Shown here: in pieces, positions 7,813-16,553 of the stretch
Layout: each line of letters begins with the position of its first letter
How positions within the stretch are numbered: position 1 is the stretch's first letter
Assembly (NCBI GenBank): GCA_963721305.1
Contig: CAVRIR010000004.1
Location: forward strand, 682,001-746,000
DNA: 64,000 nt
DNA from: DATAES01 sp963721305
Lineage (GTDB): Bacteria > Actinomycetota > Acidimicrobiia > Acidimicrobiales > JACDCH01
Direction: 5' to 3'
Translations under genes and position numbers: made by a program
The notes under the pieces: model-generated
The model's database searches: none
What the model saw: only the letters and a program-made list of their open reading frames with translations
What the model was told of the DNA's origin: nothing

Positions 7813-9906
7813 TCAAGCCTGCGGATGCGCGGCGATGTAGTCGGCGGCCGGTACCGGGACGGGCGACTCGTACCCCACCGGGAGATGGACATCCCCGGCC
7901 GAGGTCACGTAGAACACCTCCCACCGGTAGTAGCCGCCGAACGCCGCCGGGTTCGCCGCGAGCACCGCGGCGATGTCCTTGACCGCGTTCACGTAGTGGT
8001 CGCTGCGGTTGTAGTTGAACAGCGCGCCGTCGACGTTGCCCTGTGCGAACCCGTTGTGAGACAGGTAGCGGGCGGCCGCGAGGATCGAGTCGTGCGGTGA
8101 GTTGATGTCACCTCCAGCACCGAACGCGTCCCACGTCGACGGCATGAACTGCATGGGACCTTGCGCGCCGGCGGAGCTGAAGCCCTGGATGCGTCCCATG
8201 GCCGATTCGATGAGGTTGATGGCGGCGAGGTAGTTCCAACCCACACCGAACTGCGCCTCTGCCGCGTGGTAGGACGAAAGCAGGTCGTCGCTTGCCGCGG
8301 GCGCGACGACCCGCCACGCCGGCAGCTTGTCCTGCAGCGGCGCGCTCGATATCGAGGCGAGCTCGTGGCGCGCCGCGAGGTTCGTCGCGATCGCGTCGTG
8401 GACGTCGGGTCCGGCCTTGGCGAGGATCATGTCGTCGAGCTCGGGATGTTGGCCGAGCTGGCGATACGCCAGTTGCTGGACGTGCGCGGCCGCGTCGAGC
8501 GTCTGCGCCGACGAGGCCGGATCGCGGATGGCGCGCTCGGCCGCAACGAGCTCGTCCGCCGCAGTCGGCGGATCGGCTGCCAGCGTCGACGGTAGTGCCG
8601 GTGCTGGGGGCGGGGCCGCGGCCTGCGTGGTCGGCGTGGCGGATGTCGTCGTCGGTGCGGTTGCGTTCGCCGGCGCCGGGTTGGCGAGGTCGATGCGCTC
8701 GACGCCGCTCTGCTGGCTCATGACGTACGCCTCGCCGTCAGCGTCTTCGGCGAAGGACGCGATGCCGCCCGCCGCGAGCCGCAGGTCGGTGACCGTGACC
8801 GAACCGTCGGGCGCGCGGACGAGTCCGTTGATCTTGCCGTCACAGAAATCGGCGAACAGATACGTCCCCTGCAACGCGGTGATCGCCTTGCCCCGGTACA
8901 TCACCCCGCCGGCAACCGCGCAGCGACCGCCGGAGTGGTCGTACTCGTAGATGGGCGGCACCGCGCCGGCGGGTGGTCCTGACTTCTGGTACGGATGCGT
9001 GCCTTCGACGTCGCTCCAACCGAAGTTCAGCCCACCGTGCGTACCGGCGGCGACGAAGTCGACCTCTTCGATGTGGTCCTGGCCGACGTCGCCGATCCAC
9101 AGGTCCTTGGTGTCGCGGTCGAACGAGAACCGCCAGGGGTTGCGCAGGCCGTACATCCAGACCTCGGGTGCGCCGTCCTTGCCGTCGGCGAACGGGTTGT
9201 CGGGCGGGATCGCGTACGCGCGGCCGTCCGTCCCCGGATGCGTCGGATCGATGCGGAGGATGTCACCCAGCAGGTCCTTCGGGTTCTGCCCCGACTGGTG
9301 AGGATCGGCGGCTCCGCCGCCGTCGCCCATCGACCAGTACAGGTAGCCGTCGGGGCCGAAGACGATGTCACCGCCGTTGTGGTTGGGCGCGAAGTCGGGG
9401 ATGACGAGCACGGTGCGGCGCGATGTCGGATCGACAGTGATGTTGTCGCCGTCGCCCTGCACCCCGATCTCGTCGAGCTGTTGGTTCTGGTCGCGGTTGG
9501 TGAAGGTGATGTACATCGTCCGACCGTCGGGCGAGAACACCAGACCGAGGAGGCCCTGCTCGCCGTTGTCGACCACCTCGCTCGAGATGTCGAGCACGGG
9601 CGGCGCGTCGAGGGTGAAGGTGTCACCGTTGCGGCTGATGCGGCGAACGCGACCGGCCTGCTCGTCGACGTACAGGCTCGAGTCGCCCGCTCGTACCGCG
9701 AGCGACGTCGGGTTCTGGACAGACGCGACCGGCGTCAGTTCGAGCTGAAGCTGCGCCAGGTCCGTGCTGGTCGACGGCACCGACGAGGGTGGGATCGGCC
9801 CGCTCACCGGGAACTTGCTCTCGTTCTGCTCGGCCCGTACGACGACGAGGCCGACGACGATCAATAGAAGGGCGAGAAGGATCCCGACCCGGACACGTCT
9901 GCTCAC
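7813..9906 (-). CDS. Secreted fusion: PQQ-type sugar dehydrogenase (GSDH) plus SLT lytic transglycosylase domain
   Basis: The 697-residue protein begins with a membrane anchor or uncleaved signal (about 6-24). A GSDH-type six-bladed beta-propeller follows (about 55-405), with APNHNGGDIVFGPDGYLY (H176), a long acidic/Gly loop, GLRNPWRFSFDR and the conserved FGWSDVEG segment. This family oxidises aldose sugars with PQQ. Then come a Pro/Thr/Ala linker (about 408-450), a helical region, and an SLT domain (about 545-650). The SLT domain has GVGWNYLAAINLIES, with catalytic-type E567, GAQGPMQFMPSTW and a late FNYN motif; such domains cleave peptidoglycan. The two halves are not normally joined. GTG 9906 overlaps the thioesterase stop (GTGA). 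The frame is uninterrupted across the junction, so it is not an obvious assembly join. Confidence 0.88.
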   Translation of the reverse strand: MSRRVRVGILLALLLIVVGLVVVRAEQNESKFPVSGPIPPSSVPSTSTDLAQLQLELTPVASVQNPTSLAVRAGDSSLYVDEQAGRVRRISRNGDTFTLDAPPVLDISSEVVDNGEQGLLGLVFSPDGRTMYITFTNRDQNQQLDEIGVQGDGDNITVDPTSRRTVLVIPDFAPNHNGGDIVFGPDGYLYWSMGDGGGAADPHQSGQNPKDLLGDILRIDPTHPGTDGRAYAIPPDNPFADGKDGAPEVWMYGLRNPWRFSFDRDTKDLWIGDVGQDHIEEVDFVAAGTHGGLNFGWSDVEGTHPYQKSGPPAGAVPPIYEYDHSGGRCAVAGGVMYRGKAITALQGTYLFADFCDGKINGLVRAPDGSVTVTDLRLAAGGIASFAEDADGEAYVMSQQSGVERIDLANPAPANATAPTTTSATPTTQAAAPPPAPALPSTLAADPPTAADELVAAERAIRDPASSAQTLDAAAHVQQLAYRQLGQHPELDDMILAKAGPDVHDAIATNLAARHELASISSAPLQDKLPAWRVVAPAASDDLLSSYHAAEAQFGVGWNYLAAINLIESAMGRIQGFSSAGAQGPMQFMPSTWDAFGAGGDINSPHDSILAAARYLSHNGFAQGNVDGALFNYNRSDHYVNAVKDIAAVLAANPAAFGGYYRWEVFYVTSAGDVHLPVGYESPVPVPAADYIAAHPQA

Positions 9907-10757
9907 GAACCGACCCGGATCAACCCTTCTTGCGTCACGGAGACGACGAGATCGCCGTGCTCGGTGTAGATGAGGCCGCGCGCGAGGCCGCGCGCATCGG
10001 ACGTCGACGGGGTGTCCTGCACGTACAGGAGCCACTCGTCCGCCCTGAACGGGCGGTGGAACCACATGGCGTGGTCGAGGCTCGCCATCATCAAGCCTTC
10101 GTCCTTGACCTTGCCCCCATGGGGCAACAACGTCGTGTCGAGCAGCGTCATGTCGGACGCGTACGTGACGATGCACGTGTGCAGAAGCTGATCGTCCGGC
10201 AGCGCGCCGTCGGCCCGGAACCAGACGCGCTGGTACGGCGGCAACGGCTCGTTGCGCTCGGGCGGTGACCAGTCGACGTGCCGGATGTCGATCGGGCGGG
10301 GACGGTCGAACCAGTTGCCGAGTCGCTCTTTGAACGGCTCCCACCGTTCGCGGAACGTCGGCAGCTCGTCCGGCTTCGGCACGTCCGGCATCGGGAGCTG
10401 GTAGTCGAGGCCGGGCTCGTGCCGGTGGAACGACGCCGACAGGTTGAAGATGGCGCGCCCGTGCTGGATCGCGACCACGCGGCGAGTGGTGAACGACTTG
10501 CCGTCGCGGATGCGATCGACCTCGTAGAGGATCGGGATGTTCGGATCGCCGGGGCGCAGGAAGTACGCGTGCAGCGAGTTGACCGATCCGTGCTCGGGGT
10601 CGACGGTGCGAGCGGCCGCCACCAGCGCCTGGCCGGCGACCTGTCCTCCGAACACCCGCTGGCGGTCCTCGTCCGGGCTGACGCCCCGGAAGATGTTGAC
10701 TTCGATGGGCTCGAGGTCGAGCAGCTCGACGAGCTCGTCGACCTCCGCCTGGGGCAT
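9903..10757 (-). CDS. tesB: Acyl-CoA thioesterase II (TesB-like, double hotdog)
   Basis: The 284-residue protein hydrolyses acyl-CoA to fatty acid and CoA. Two hotdog halves are visible: the N-terminal FGGQVAGQALVAAARTV, SLHAYFLRPGD and GKSFTTRRVVAIQ, and the C-terminal ASDMTLLDTTLLPHG, SLDHAMWFHRPFRADEW and the final SVTQEGLIR. The Asp of SLDH and the Gln of TQEG match the known TesB active-site Asp and Gln positions. It is first in a minus-strand operon with the sugar-dehydrogenase fusion. A second TesB-like gene lies at 35552-36340. Confidence 0.93.
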   Translation of the reverse strand: MPQAEVDELVELLDLEPIEVNIFRGVSPDEDRQRVFGGQVAGQALVAAARTVDPEHGSVNSLHAYFLRPGDPNIPILYEVDRIRDGKSFTTRRVVAIQHGRAIFNLSASFHRHEPGLDYQLPMPDVPKPDELPTFRERWEPFKERLGNWFDRPRPIDIRHVDWSPPERNEPLPPYQRVWFRADGALPDDQLLHTCIVTYASDMTLLDTTLLPHGGKVKDEGLMMASLDHAMWFHRPFRADEWLLYVQDTPSTSDARGLARGLIYTEHGDLVVSVTQEGLIRVGS

Positions 10758-10802
10758 CCGTCCAGTCTGGCCGAGACCGCCGACCGCCTATCGTCATTCG
10801 GC

Positions 10803-11975
10803 ATGCCGACACCATTCCCCGAAGGGTTCCGCTGGGGCACCGCCACCGCGGCCCACCAGATCGAGGGCGGCAACTGGAACAACGACTGGTGGCAGTGGGA
10901 GCACACGCCCGATTCCGGGTGCGTCGACCCGAGTGGCGACTGCTGCGACTCGTGGAATCGCTGGCCGGACGACGTGGCGCTGTCCGCAGACCTCGGCTTC
11001 GACAACTTCCGGTTCTCGATCGAGTGGAGCCGCATCGAGCCGGAGGAAGGCGAGTGGTCCATCGCCGCCATCGACCACTACCGGCGTCTGTGCGACGCGC
11101 TGCTCGAGGCCGGTGTGGACCCGGTCGTGACGTTCCACCACTTCACGACGCCTCGGTGGCTCGCGGCGAAGGGCAGCTGGACCAAGCCGGCGGCGGCCGA
11201 CTCGTTCGCCCGGTTCTGCGAGTTCGCCGCGGGACGGCTGGCGGGCTCGATCCGCCGCGCCTGCACGATCAACGAACCGAACATCGTGTCGACGATGGGT
11301 TACATGGCGGGGGTGTTCCCGCCGGGGATGCGCAGCGTCGAGTTGCGCCGATCGGTCAACCAGATCTTCATCGACGCGCACCACAAGGCGGTGCAGGCGA
11401 TCCGTTCTGCCGCGCCCGGTGTTCCAGTGGGCCTCACCGTGGCGATGTCCGACTACCAGGCCGTCGACGGTGGCGAGTCCAAGCGCGACCAGATCCGCAG
11501 GCGGATGGAAGATGAATTCCTCCAAGCGCTCGAGGGCGACGACTTCGTCGGCGTGCAGGCGTATTCACGCACGCGCGTCGGTCCGCAGGGTGGGCTCGGC
11601 AACGAGGCAGGGCTGCCGGTCCTGCCGATGGGTTACGAGTTCTATCCGCAGTCGTTGGAGGCGACGCTGCGCCGGGCGTGGGAGGTAACGAACGGAAAGC
11701 TGCCGTTGATCGTGACCGAGAACGGCGTCGGCACCGACGACGACGAGCAGCGCATCGACTACGTGCAGCAGGCGCTGGAGGGCGTCTTGCGGGCGATCGC
11801 CGACGGCATCGACGTGCGCGGCTACACGTACTGGAGCCTGCTCGACAACTTCGAGTGGGCGTTCGGCTACGTCCCCCGTTTCGGACTCGTCTCCGTCGAT
11901 CGCACCACGTTCGAGCGCACGCCCAAGGCGAGCGCCCACTGGCTCTCGGGCATCGCCAAAGCCAACGCCTTGTAG
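10803..11975 (+). CDS. Glycoside hydrolase family 1 (beta-glucosidase-like)
   Basis: The 390-residue enzyme is a retaining GH1 beta-glycosidase. It starts with FPEGFRWGTATAAHQIEGG, has the acid/base E158 in TINEPN and the nucleophile E306 in IVTENGVG, and ends with YTYWSLLDNFEWAFGY and RFGLVSVDR. No signal peptide is present, so it is probably cytosolic and acts on imported or internal glycosides. It is shorter than typical 440-480-residue GH1 enzymes; the middle segment is compact. It is divergent from the thioesterase across 45 bp. Confidence 0.93.
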   Translation: MPTPFPEGFRWGTATAAHQIEGGNWNNDWWQWEHTPDSGCVDPSGDCCDSWNRWPDDVALSADLGFDNFRFSIEWSRIEPEEGEWSIAAIDHYRRLCDALLEAGVDPVVTFHHFTTPRWLAAKGSWTKPAAADSFARFCEFAAGRLAGSIRRACTINEPNIVSTMGYMAGVFPPGMRSVELRRSVNQIFIDAHHKAVQAIRSAAPGVPVGLTVAMSDYQAVDGGESKRDQIRRRMEDEFLQALEGDDFVGVQAYSRTRVGPQGGLGNEAGLPVLPMGYEFYPQSLEATLRRAWEVTNGKLPLIVTENGVGTDDDEQRIDYVQQALEGVLRAIADGIDVRGYTYWSLLDNFEWAFGYVPRFGLVSVDRTTFERTPKASAHWLSGIAKANAL

Positions 11976-11990
11976 CTCCGGCTCTTGTTG

Positions 11991-12042
11991 CGAACTCCGG
12001 GTCATCTCGGACGCCAGGGCGCCGGTTTCCACCCCGAGTTCG
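11991..12042. repeat. Degenerate relative of palindromic repeat family 1 (copy E)
   Basis: The right half reads like family 1 (GCCAGGGCGCC, GTTTCC, ACCCC, GAGTTCG), while the left half is replaced by CGAACTCCGGG, which mirrors the right end. The outer CGAACTC and GAGTTCG arms are complementary. It lies between the GH1 stop and the nitroreductase start on the same strand. It is probably a rearranged or diverged copy. Confidence 0.55.
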
Positions 12043-12064
12043 AGGGGATGGCAGGATCCTCGGC

Positions 12065-12721
12065 ATGGGTGCGACCTTGGATCTGTCCGCTGACGAGCTG
12101 TTGACGACCACGAGGGCGGTGCGCAAGCGGCTGGACTTCGATCGTCCGGTGCCGCTCGAGCTCGTGCGGGAGTGCGTCGAGATCGCGACGCAGGCGCCGA
12201 CCGGATCGAACCAGCAGGGCTGGCACTGGGTGGTCGTGACCGACCCGGACAAGCGCAAGGCCCTCGGCGAGATCTACGGACGGGCCTTCGCCGTCTACCG
12301 CAACATGCCGAACTATGCCGGCGCCATCTCGACCGGCGACGCCGGCCGCGACGCGACGCAGGCGCGTGTCGCGAGCTCGGCTGAGTACCTCGCGGAGCGC
12401 ATGGGCGACGCGCCGGTGCTGGCCATCCCGTGCATCGAGGGGAAGATCGACGGGATGCCCGGCTGGATCAGCGGCAGCTTCTGGGGATCGCTCCTGCCAG
12501 CGGCGTGGAGCTTCTGCCTCGCCGCCCGCGCCCGCGGCCTCGGCACGTCGTGGACGACGCTGCACATGATGTTCGAGCAAGAGGCGGCCGACGTCATCGG
12601 CATTCCCTCCGACACGGTCAGCCAGGGCGCCTTGATCCCGGTCGCGTTCACCAAGGGAACGGATTTCAAGCCCGCGCCCCGTATCGACCTCGACCCGATC
12701 CTCCACGTCGACACCTGGTAG
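12065..12721 (+). CDS. Nitroreductase family FMN oxidoreductase
   Basis: The 218-residue protein has the nitroreductase layout: an N-terminal TTRAVRKRLDFDRPVP helix with the FMN-phosphate-contacting Arg/Lys residues, EIATQAPTGSNQQGWHWVVV, and a C-terminal LAARARGLGTSWTTLHM and IPSDTVSQGALIPVAF. These flavoproteins reduce nitro groups, quinones or enones with NAD(P)H. The physiological substrate is unknown. It lies 13 bp before the methyltransferase gene and may be co-transcribed with it. Confidence 0.9.
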   Translation: MGATLDLSADELLTTTRAVRKRLDFDRPVPLELVRECVEIATQAPTGSNQQGWHWVVVTDPDKRKALGEIYGRAFAVYRNMPNYAGAISTGDAGRDATQARVASSAEYLAERMGDAPVLAIPCIEGKIDGMPGWISGSFWGSLLPAAWSFCLAARARGLGTSWTTLHMMFEQEAADVIGIPSDTVSQGALIPVAFTKGTDFKPAPRIDLDPILHVDTW

Positions 12722-12734
12722 GTCGTCGCAGGTC

Positions 12735-13380
12735 ATGGACGCACAGCTCCTGCCGCGCCGCCGAGGCCGCCCGCGGCTTCATGCCGCCCGACGAGGGACT
12801 CGCGCTCCACGACGCGGCCGCGAGCGTCACCGTCGACGGGCCGATGCTCGAGATCGGCAGCTACTGCGGGAAGTCGGCCGTCTATCTCGGTGCCGCCGCC
12901 CGCACGCGCGACAGCGTCCTCTTCTCCGTCGACCATCACCGCGGCTCGGAGGAGAACCAGGCGGGGTGGGATTGGCACGAGCCCGATCTCGTCGACAAGG
13001 AGATCGGCAAGATGGACACGCTGCCGATCTTCCGCCGCACGATCCACGACGCCGGCCTCGAAGGGACCGTCATCGCGGTCGTCGCGGATTCACCGACGCT
13101 CGCCCGCCACTGGACGATCCCGCTGAGCCTCCTCTTCATCGACGGGGGCCACGGCGAGGACTCCGCGCACCGCGACTACGAGTTCTGGACCCCGCACGTG
13201 CGAACCGGCGGGATGCTGCTGATTCACGACGTCTTCCCCGATCCCGAGGACGGGGGCCGCCCGCCGTACGAGATCTACTGCCGCGCGCTCGAGTCGAAGC
13301 GGTTCGAAGACGTGAGCGCGACCGGTTCGTTGCGTGTGTTGCGAGCAGTCGAGCGAGAGTCAGTCGCGGTCGAAAAGTGA
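12735..13380 (+). CDS. Class I SAM methyltransferase-like protein (start region frameshifted)
   Basis: The main frame from ATG 12781 (MPPDEGLALHDAA) contains MLEIGSYCGKSAVYLGAAA, a SAM motif I, followed by FSVDHHRGSEE, the LLFIDGGHGEDSAHRDYEFW motif and GGMLLIHDVF. This resembles the class I methyltransferase group that uses a DGxH motif. An upstream ATG at 12735 in another frame gives MDAQLL. Removing one base near 12751-12760 joins it to RAAEAARGFMPPDEG, giving a natural 214-residue protein. The apparent single-base insertion is either a sequencing error or a recent lesion. If real, translation may start at 12781. The 3' end overlaps the opposing gene by 21 bp. Confidence 0.78.
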
Positions 13381-14425
13381 TTCGCTGACGTCGAGGAGCG
13401 GTGGGAGCACCGCGTCGTGGTCGACGAACAACGCGGACAGCGGGTGAGCCGCCGGCGAGCGCATCGGCGGACAGCACGACCGACGCCGCGGTGTAGGTCG
13501 AACGTTCGCCCGCGGGGAAGCGTGCTTCGTCCGGGAACACCGTCCCCGTCCAATAGCGGCCGTCGTCATGACGGAACTGCTGCGCCCAGCCGAACAGCTC
13601 CTCGGCACGGTCCCGAGAGCCCACCGACAGGTGCGCGAGCGCGCACTCGCACGTCTCCGCGACCGTGATCCACGGACGATCGCTCACGCAGCGCACGCCC
13701 TTGCCCTCCATCGTGAACGTCGCGGCACGATCCTCGAGCCGGGCCTGTCCCTCGGCACCGCCGACCACGCCGGTGAGCACCGGGTAGTACCAGTCCATCG
13801 CCCACCGATGCTTCGGCGCGAACGCCTCCGGTTGGTGCGCGATGACGTGGGCCAACCGTCCGGCGGACAGCTCCCAGTCCGGACGCTCGCGTCCGAGGTG
13901 CTCGGCCAGTGCGATGGCGCACCGCAGCGAGTGGCAGATGGACGACGAACCGGTCAGCAGCGCGAACGACCACGGTGTGCCGTCGGCGTGACGGGCCCAG
14001 ATGATCTCGCCGCGCGGCCGTTGGAGCTCGAGCACGAAGTCGACCGCCCCCTCGACGACAGGCCACATCGTCTCCACGAAGCCTTCGTCGCGGGTCAGCA
14101 GGAAGTGATGCCACACGCCGGTGGCCACGTAGGCGCACACGTTGGTGTCGAGCTTGTCCTGCTCGACGGAGTCGGCCAGGTAGTACTGGTGCCACGCGCC
14201 GTCGGGTCGCTGCATGCGCACCAGCCACTCGTAGGCCCGCTCGGCCGCAGCGCGCTGGTCACCGAGATCGAGCGCCATGGCGGCCTCGACGTGGTTCCAC
14301 GGATCGGCGTGGCCGCCCGGAAACCACGGGATCATCCCGGTCGGTAGCTGCCACTCCGCGATGCACGCGACGGTCTCGGCCAGCTCGTCGGAGGTCACCA
14401 CGTCGGTCACGTCACGCAGGAACAT
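13360..14425 (-). CDS. Alpha/alpha-toroid (prenyltransferase/glycosidase-like) protein, one apparent frameshift near the C-terminus
   Basis: From ATG 14425 the product contains repeated helical hairpins with toroid-type motifs: ETVACIAEWQLPTGMIPWFPGG, WNHVEAAMAL, YEWLVRMQRPDGAWHQYY, VDFVLELQRPRGEIIW, WITVAETCECALAH and FRHDDGRYWTG. Actinobacterial homologues are usually annotated as prenyltransferase-like; no catalytic assignment is safe. Near 13441-13455 one extra base must be skipped to continue as HPLSALFVDHDAVLPPLL, ending DVSESLFDRD at 13360 (354 residues). Without this, a spurious Arg-rich tail results. It overlaps the upstream methyltransferase by 14 bp, and the glycosyltransferase-methyltransferase-toroid order suggests a shared glycan or glycolipid pathway. 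Confidence 0.75.
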
Positions 14426-15167
14426 CGGACGGCCTTTCCGGCTTGCGGGCGTAGACGACGATGGACTTGCCGATGAACGGGTTCGCGACGCGGTCGGCCG
14501 CCTTCGTGAACGTCGCCATCGGCTGCCGCCCGGCGATGTCCCACAGCAGGACCTCGTGATAGGCGCGCACGAGGGGATGGTCGTTGTTCGTCGGTCCGAC
14601 CGCGCACTTCAACCACCAGTACGGCGCGTGCAGAGCGTGCGCATGATGAGCCGCGCCCGGACGCAGACCTGCGGCACGAAGCTTCGAGCGCAACCCGGGC
14701 TCGCTGTAGATGCGGACATGCCCGCCGGGCACGAACGGTGCGTGGTACTCGTCCGACAGCGCCCAGCAAAGGTTCTCGGCCAACCACGCCGGAACGGTGA
14801 CCGCGATCGTGCCGCCCGGCTTCAACACGCGAGCGAGCTCAGCCATCGCGGCCTCATCGGCCGGGATGTGCTCGAGCACCTCGGCCGCGATCACCCGATC
14901 GAACGTGGCATCGGGGAACGGCAGGGCCGTCGCGTCGCCGTTGGTGCAGGTGCCCCACGACGACGCTGGCAGCGTGTCCGCCTCCTCGGCGTCCAGCGCG
15001 CCGAGCATCGCCTTCACGTCCTTCAGCTCGGCCGCGTCGTAATCGAAGGCCACGACCCGGGCGCCCCGGCGGAACGCCTCGAAGGCGTGGCGGCCGGCGC
15101 CGCAACCGAGATCCAGCAGACGGTCGCCTGCTTGCAGGCCGAGCCGGTCGTACCGGACGGTCAGCAC
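14412..15167 (-). CDS. Class I SAM-dependent methyltransferase
   Basis: The 251-residue protein has a complete methyltransferase-11-type core: RLLDLGCGAGRHAFEA (motif I, near residue 24), VVAFDYDAAEL, NGDATALPFPDATFDRVIAAEVLEHIP, and LKPGGTIAVTVP. A C-terminal extension with WWLKCAVGPTNNDHPLV may bind the substrate. GTG 15167 follows the glycosyltransferase stop after one base. Its position between a GT4 enzyme and a toroid protein recalls actinobacterial polysaccharide modification clusters. The substrate is inferred to be a sugar or lipid-linked sugar, not shown. Confidence 0.88.
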   Translation of the reverse strand: MLTVRYDRLGLQAGDRLLDLGCGAGRHAFEAFRRGARVVAFDYDAAELKDVKAMLGALDAEEADTLPASSWGTCTNGDATALPFPDATFDRVIAAEVLEHIPADEAAMAELARVLKPGGTIAVTVPAWLAENLCWALSDEYHAPFVPGGHVRIYSEPGLRSKLRAAGLRPGAAHHAHALHAPYWWLKCAVGPTNNDHPLVRAYHEVLLWDIAGRQPMATFTKAADRVANPFIGKSIVVYARKPERPSDVPA

Positions 15168-15168
15168 C

Positions 15169-16443
15169 TCAGTACCGAGCCCGTCGCTCGCGCGTCTCGG
15201 CGAGCAGAGCCCGGTACTGCTCGAGCGTGCGCTCGGCCGTGTGTCCCCAGCTCCAGTTGTCGATGACCCGTTGCCGACCGCGAGCGCCGACCGCTGCTCG
15301 CAGCTCGGGATCGTCGAGCGCCATGCGGATCTTCGCCGCCAGCGCCTCGCTGTCACCGGGAGGCACGAGCAGCGCGGTGTCGCCGTCGGCACCGACGACC
15401 TCGGGCAGCGCGCCGCCGGTCGTCGACACCACCGGGATGCCGCACGACATCGCTTCGATCGCGGGCAGCGAGAACCCTTCGTAGAGCGAGGGCACGATCG
15501 CCAGTTCGGCCTCGGAGTACATCTCGTAGATGCGCTCGTCGCTGACGCCCGAGACGAACGACACGACGTCGGTGAGCCCGAGCCGCGCGATGGTCTCGGC
15601 CGAGCGGCCACCTTCCTTCGGCCGCCCGATCACGACGAGGCTCACCTCGCGCTCGGTGCGCAGCTTGGCGAGGGCCTCGAGCAGGTAGCGCAATCCCTTC
15701 ATCGTCACGTCGGCCGACGCCGTGGTGACGAGTCGTCCGGGGATGCGCTCGATGCCGGGAATCGGGCGGAACAGGTCGGGATCGACGCCGACCGGAACGA
15801 CATGCATGCGTCCGCCGTCGACGCCGTGGTCCTTCACGATGTCGTGACGGCTCGACTCGGAGACCGTGACGATGCGTTCGAGCCGACGGGCGACCCGCGA
15901 CTGCATCTTCGTGAACGCGTACCACCGTCGAAGCGTCATCCGCTGGTACTGCGTGCGGGCGTGCGACAGCTCGAGGCGTCGATCGACGGTGATCGGATGA
16001 TGGATGGTGCCGAGCAACGGGAACATGCGCTGGATCGGCAGCAGCCCGTAGCCGAGGCTCTGGTTGTCGTGGACCAGGTCGAAGTCGTACCGGCGCTTGC
16101 GCAGGTGATCCCACGCCCGGAACGAGAACGCCATCGGCTCGGGGAACGTGCCGAGCGAGAACGACGTGACCTCCACGAAGTCGGGCCAGTGCTTCAACTC
16201 CCAGATCCCCGGCATCCGCATCGGGAAGTAGTCGTTGTAGATGTCGAGGCTGGGGAGCTCGACGAGCGGCACCCGCTCGTCGACGATCGGGAACGGCTGG
16301 CCCCCGAGCACCTCGACGTGGTGGCCGAGGTCGACCAGCGCCTTGGTCAGGTGCCGCGTGTAAACGCCCTGGCCGCCGACGTGCGGTTTGCCCCGGTAGG
16401 CGAGGAACGCGATGCGCAGGGGCTGGTCATCCGCCGGGTACAT
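15169..16443 (-). CDS. GT4-family glycosyltransferase
   Basis: The 424-residue GT-B enzyme begins with RIAFLAYRGKPHVGGQGVYTRHL (acceptor-side Rossmann domain). It then has the linker VSESSRHDIV and a C-terminal donor domain with VPVGVDPDLFRP, TMKGLRYLLEAL, VVIGRPKEGG and the EGFSLPAIE nucleotide-sugar motif. These enzymes transfer sugars from NDP-sugar with retention. No membrane segment is present. It heads a three-gene minus-strand operon with the methyltransferase and toroid protein. A 16-bp inverted repeat (16466-16481) lies 22 bp upstream of its start. Confidence 0.9.
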   Translation of the reverse strand: MYPADDQPLRIAFLAYRGKPHVGGQGVYTRHLTKALVDLGHHVEVLGGQPFPIVDERVPLVELPSLDIYNDYFPMRMPGIWELKHWPDFVEVTSFSLGTFPEPMAFSFRAWDHLRKRRYDFDLVHDNQSLGYGLLPIQRMFPLLGTIHHPITVDRRLELSHARTQYQRMTLRRWYAFTKMQSRVARRLERIVTVSESSRHDIVKDHGVDGGRMHVVPVGVDPDLFRPIPGIERIPGRLVTTASADVTMKGLRYLLEALAKLRTEREVSLVVIGRPKEGGRSAETIARLGLTDVVSFVSGVSDERIYEMYSEAELAIVPSLYEGFSLPAIEAMSCGIPVVSTTGGALPEVVGADGDTALLVPPGDSEALAAKIRMALDDPELRAAVGARGRQRVIDNWSWGHTAERTLEQYRALLAETRERRARY

Positions 16444-16465
16444 GGCCCGAAAGCCTTCATGCCCA

Positions 16466-16481
16466 TTGACCGTTCGGTCAA
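16466..16481. promoter_or_regulatory. Inverted repeat, possible operator before the glycosyltransferase operon
   Basis: The arms TTGACCG and CGGTCAA are exact complements separated by two bases. The element lies 22 bp upstream of the glycosyltransferase start on the minus strand. The arm length and spacing resemble TetR-family operators. On the minus strand the TTGACC could also serve as part of a -35 box. No regulator gene is adjacent. Confidence 0.45.
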
Positions 16482-16553
16482 GTACACCCGGTCACGAGGG
16501 CCGAACGGGCTGGTCGGGGGGCCTTTCCCCGGTCGATCCCGCGTGAACCCGGG

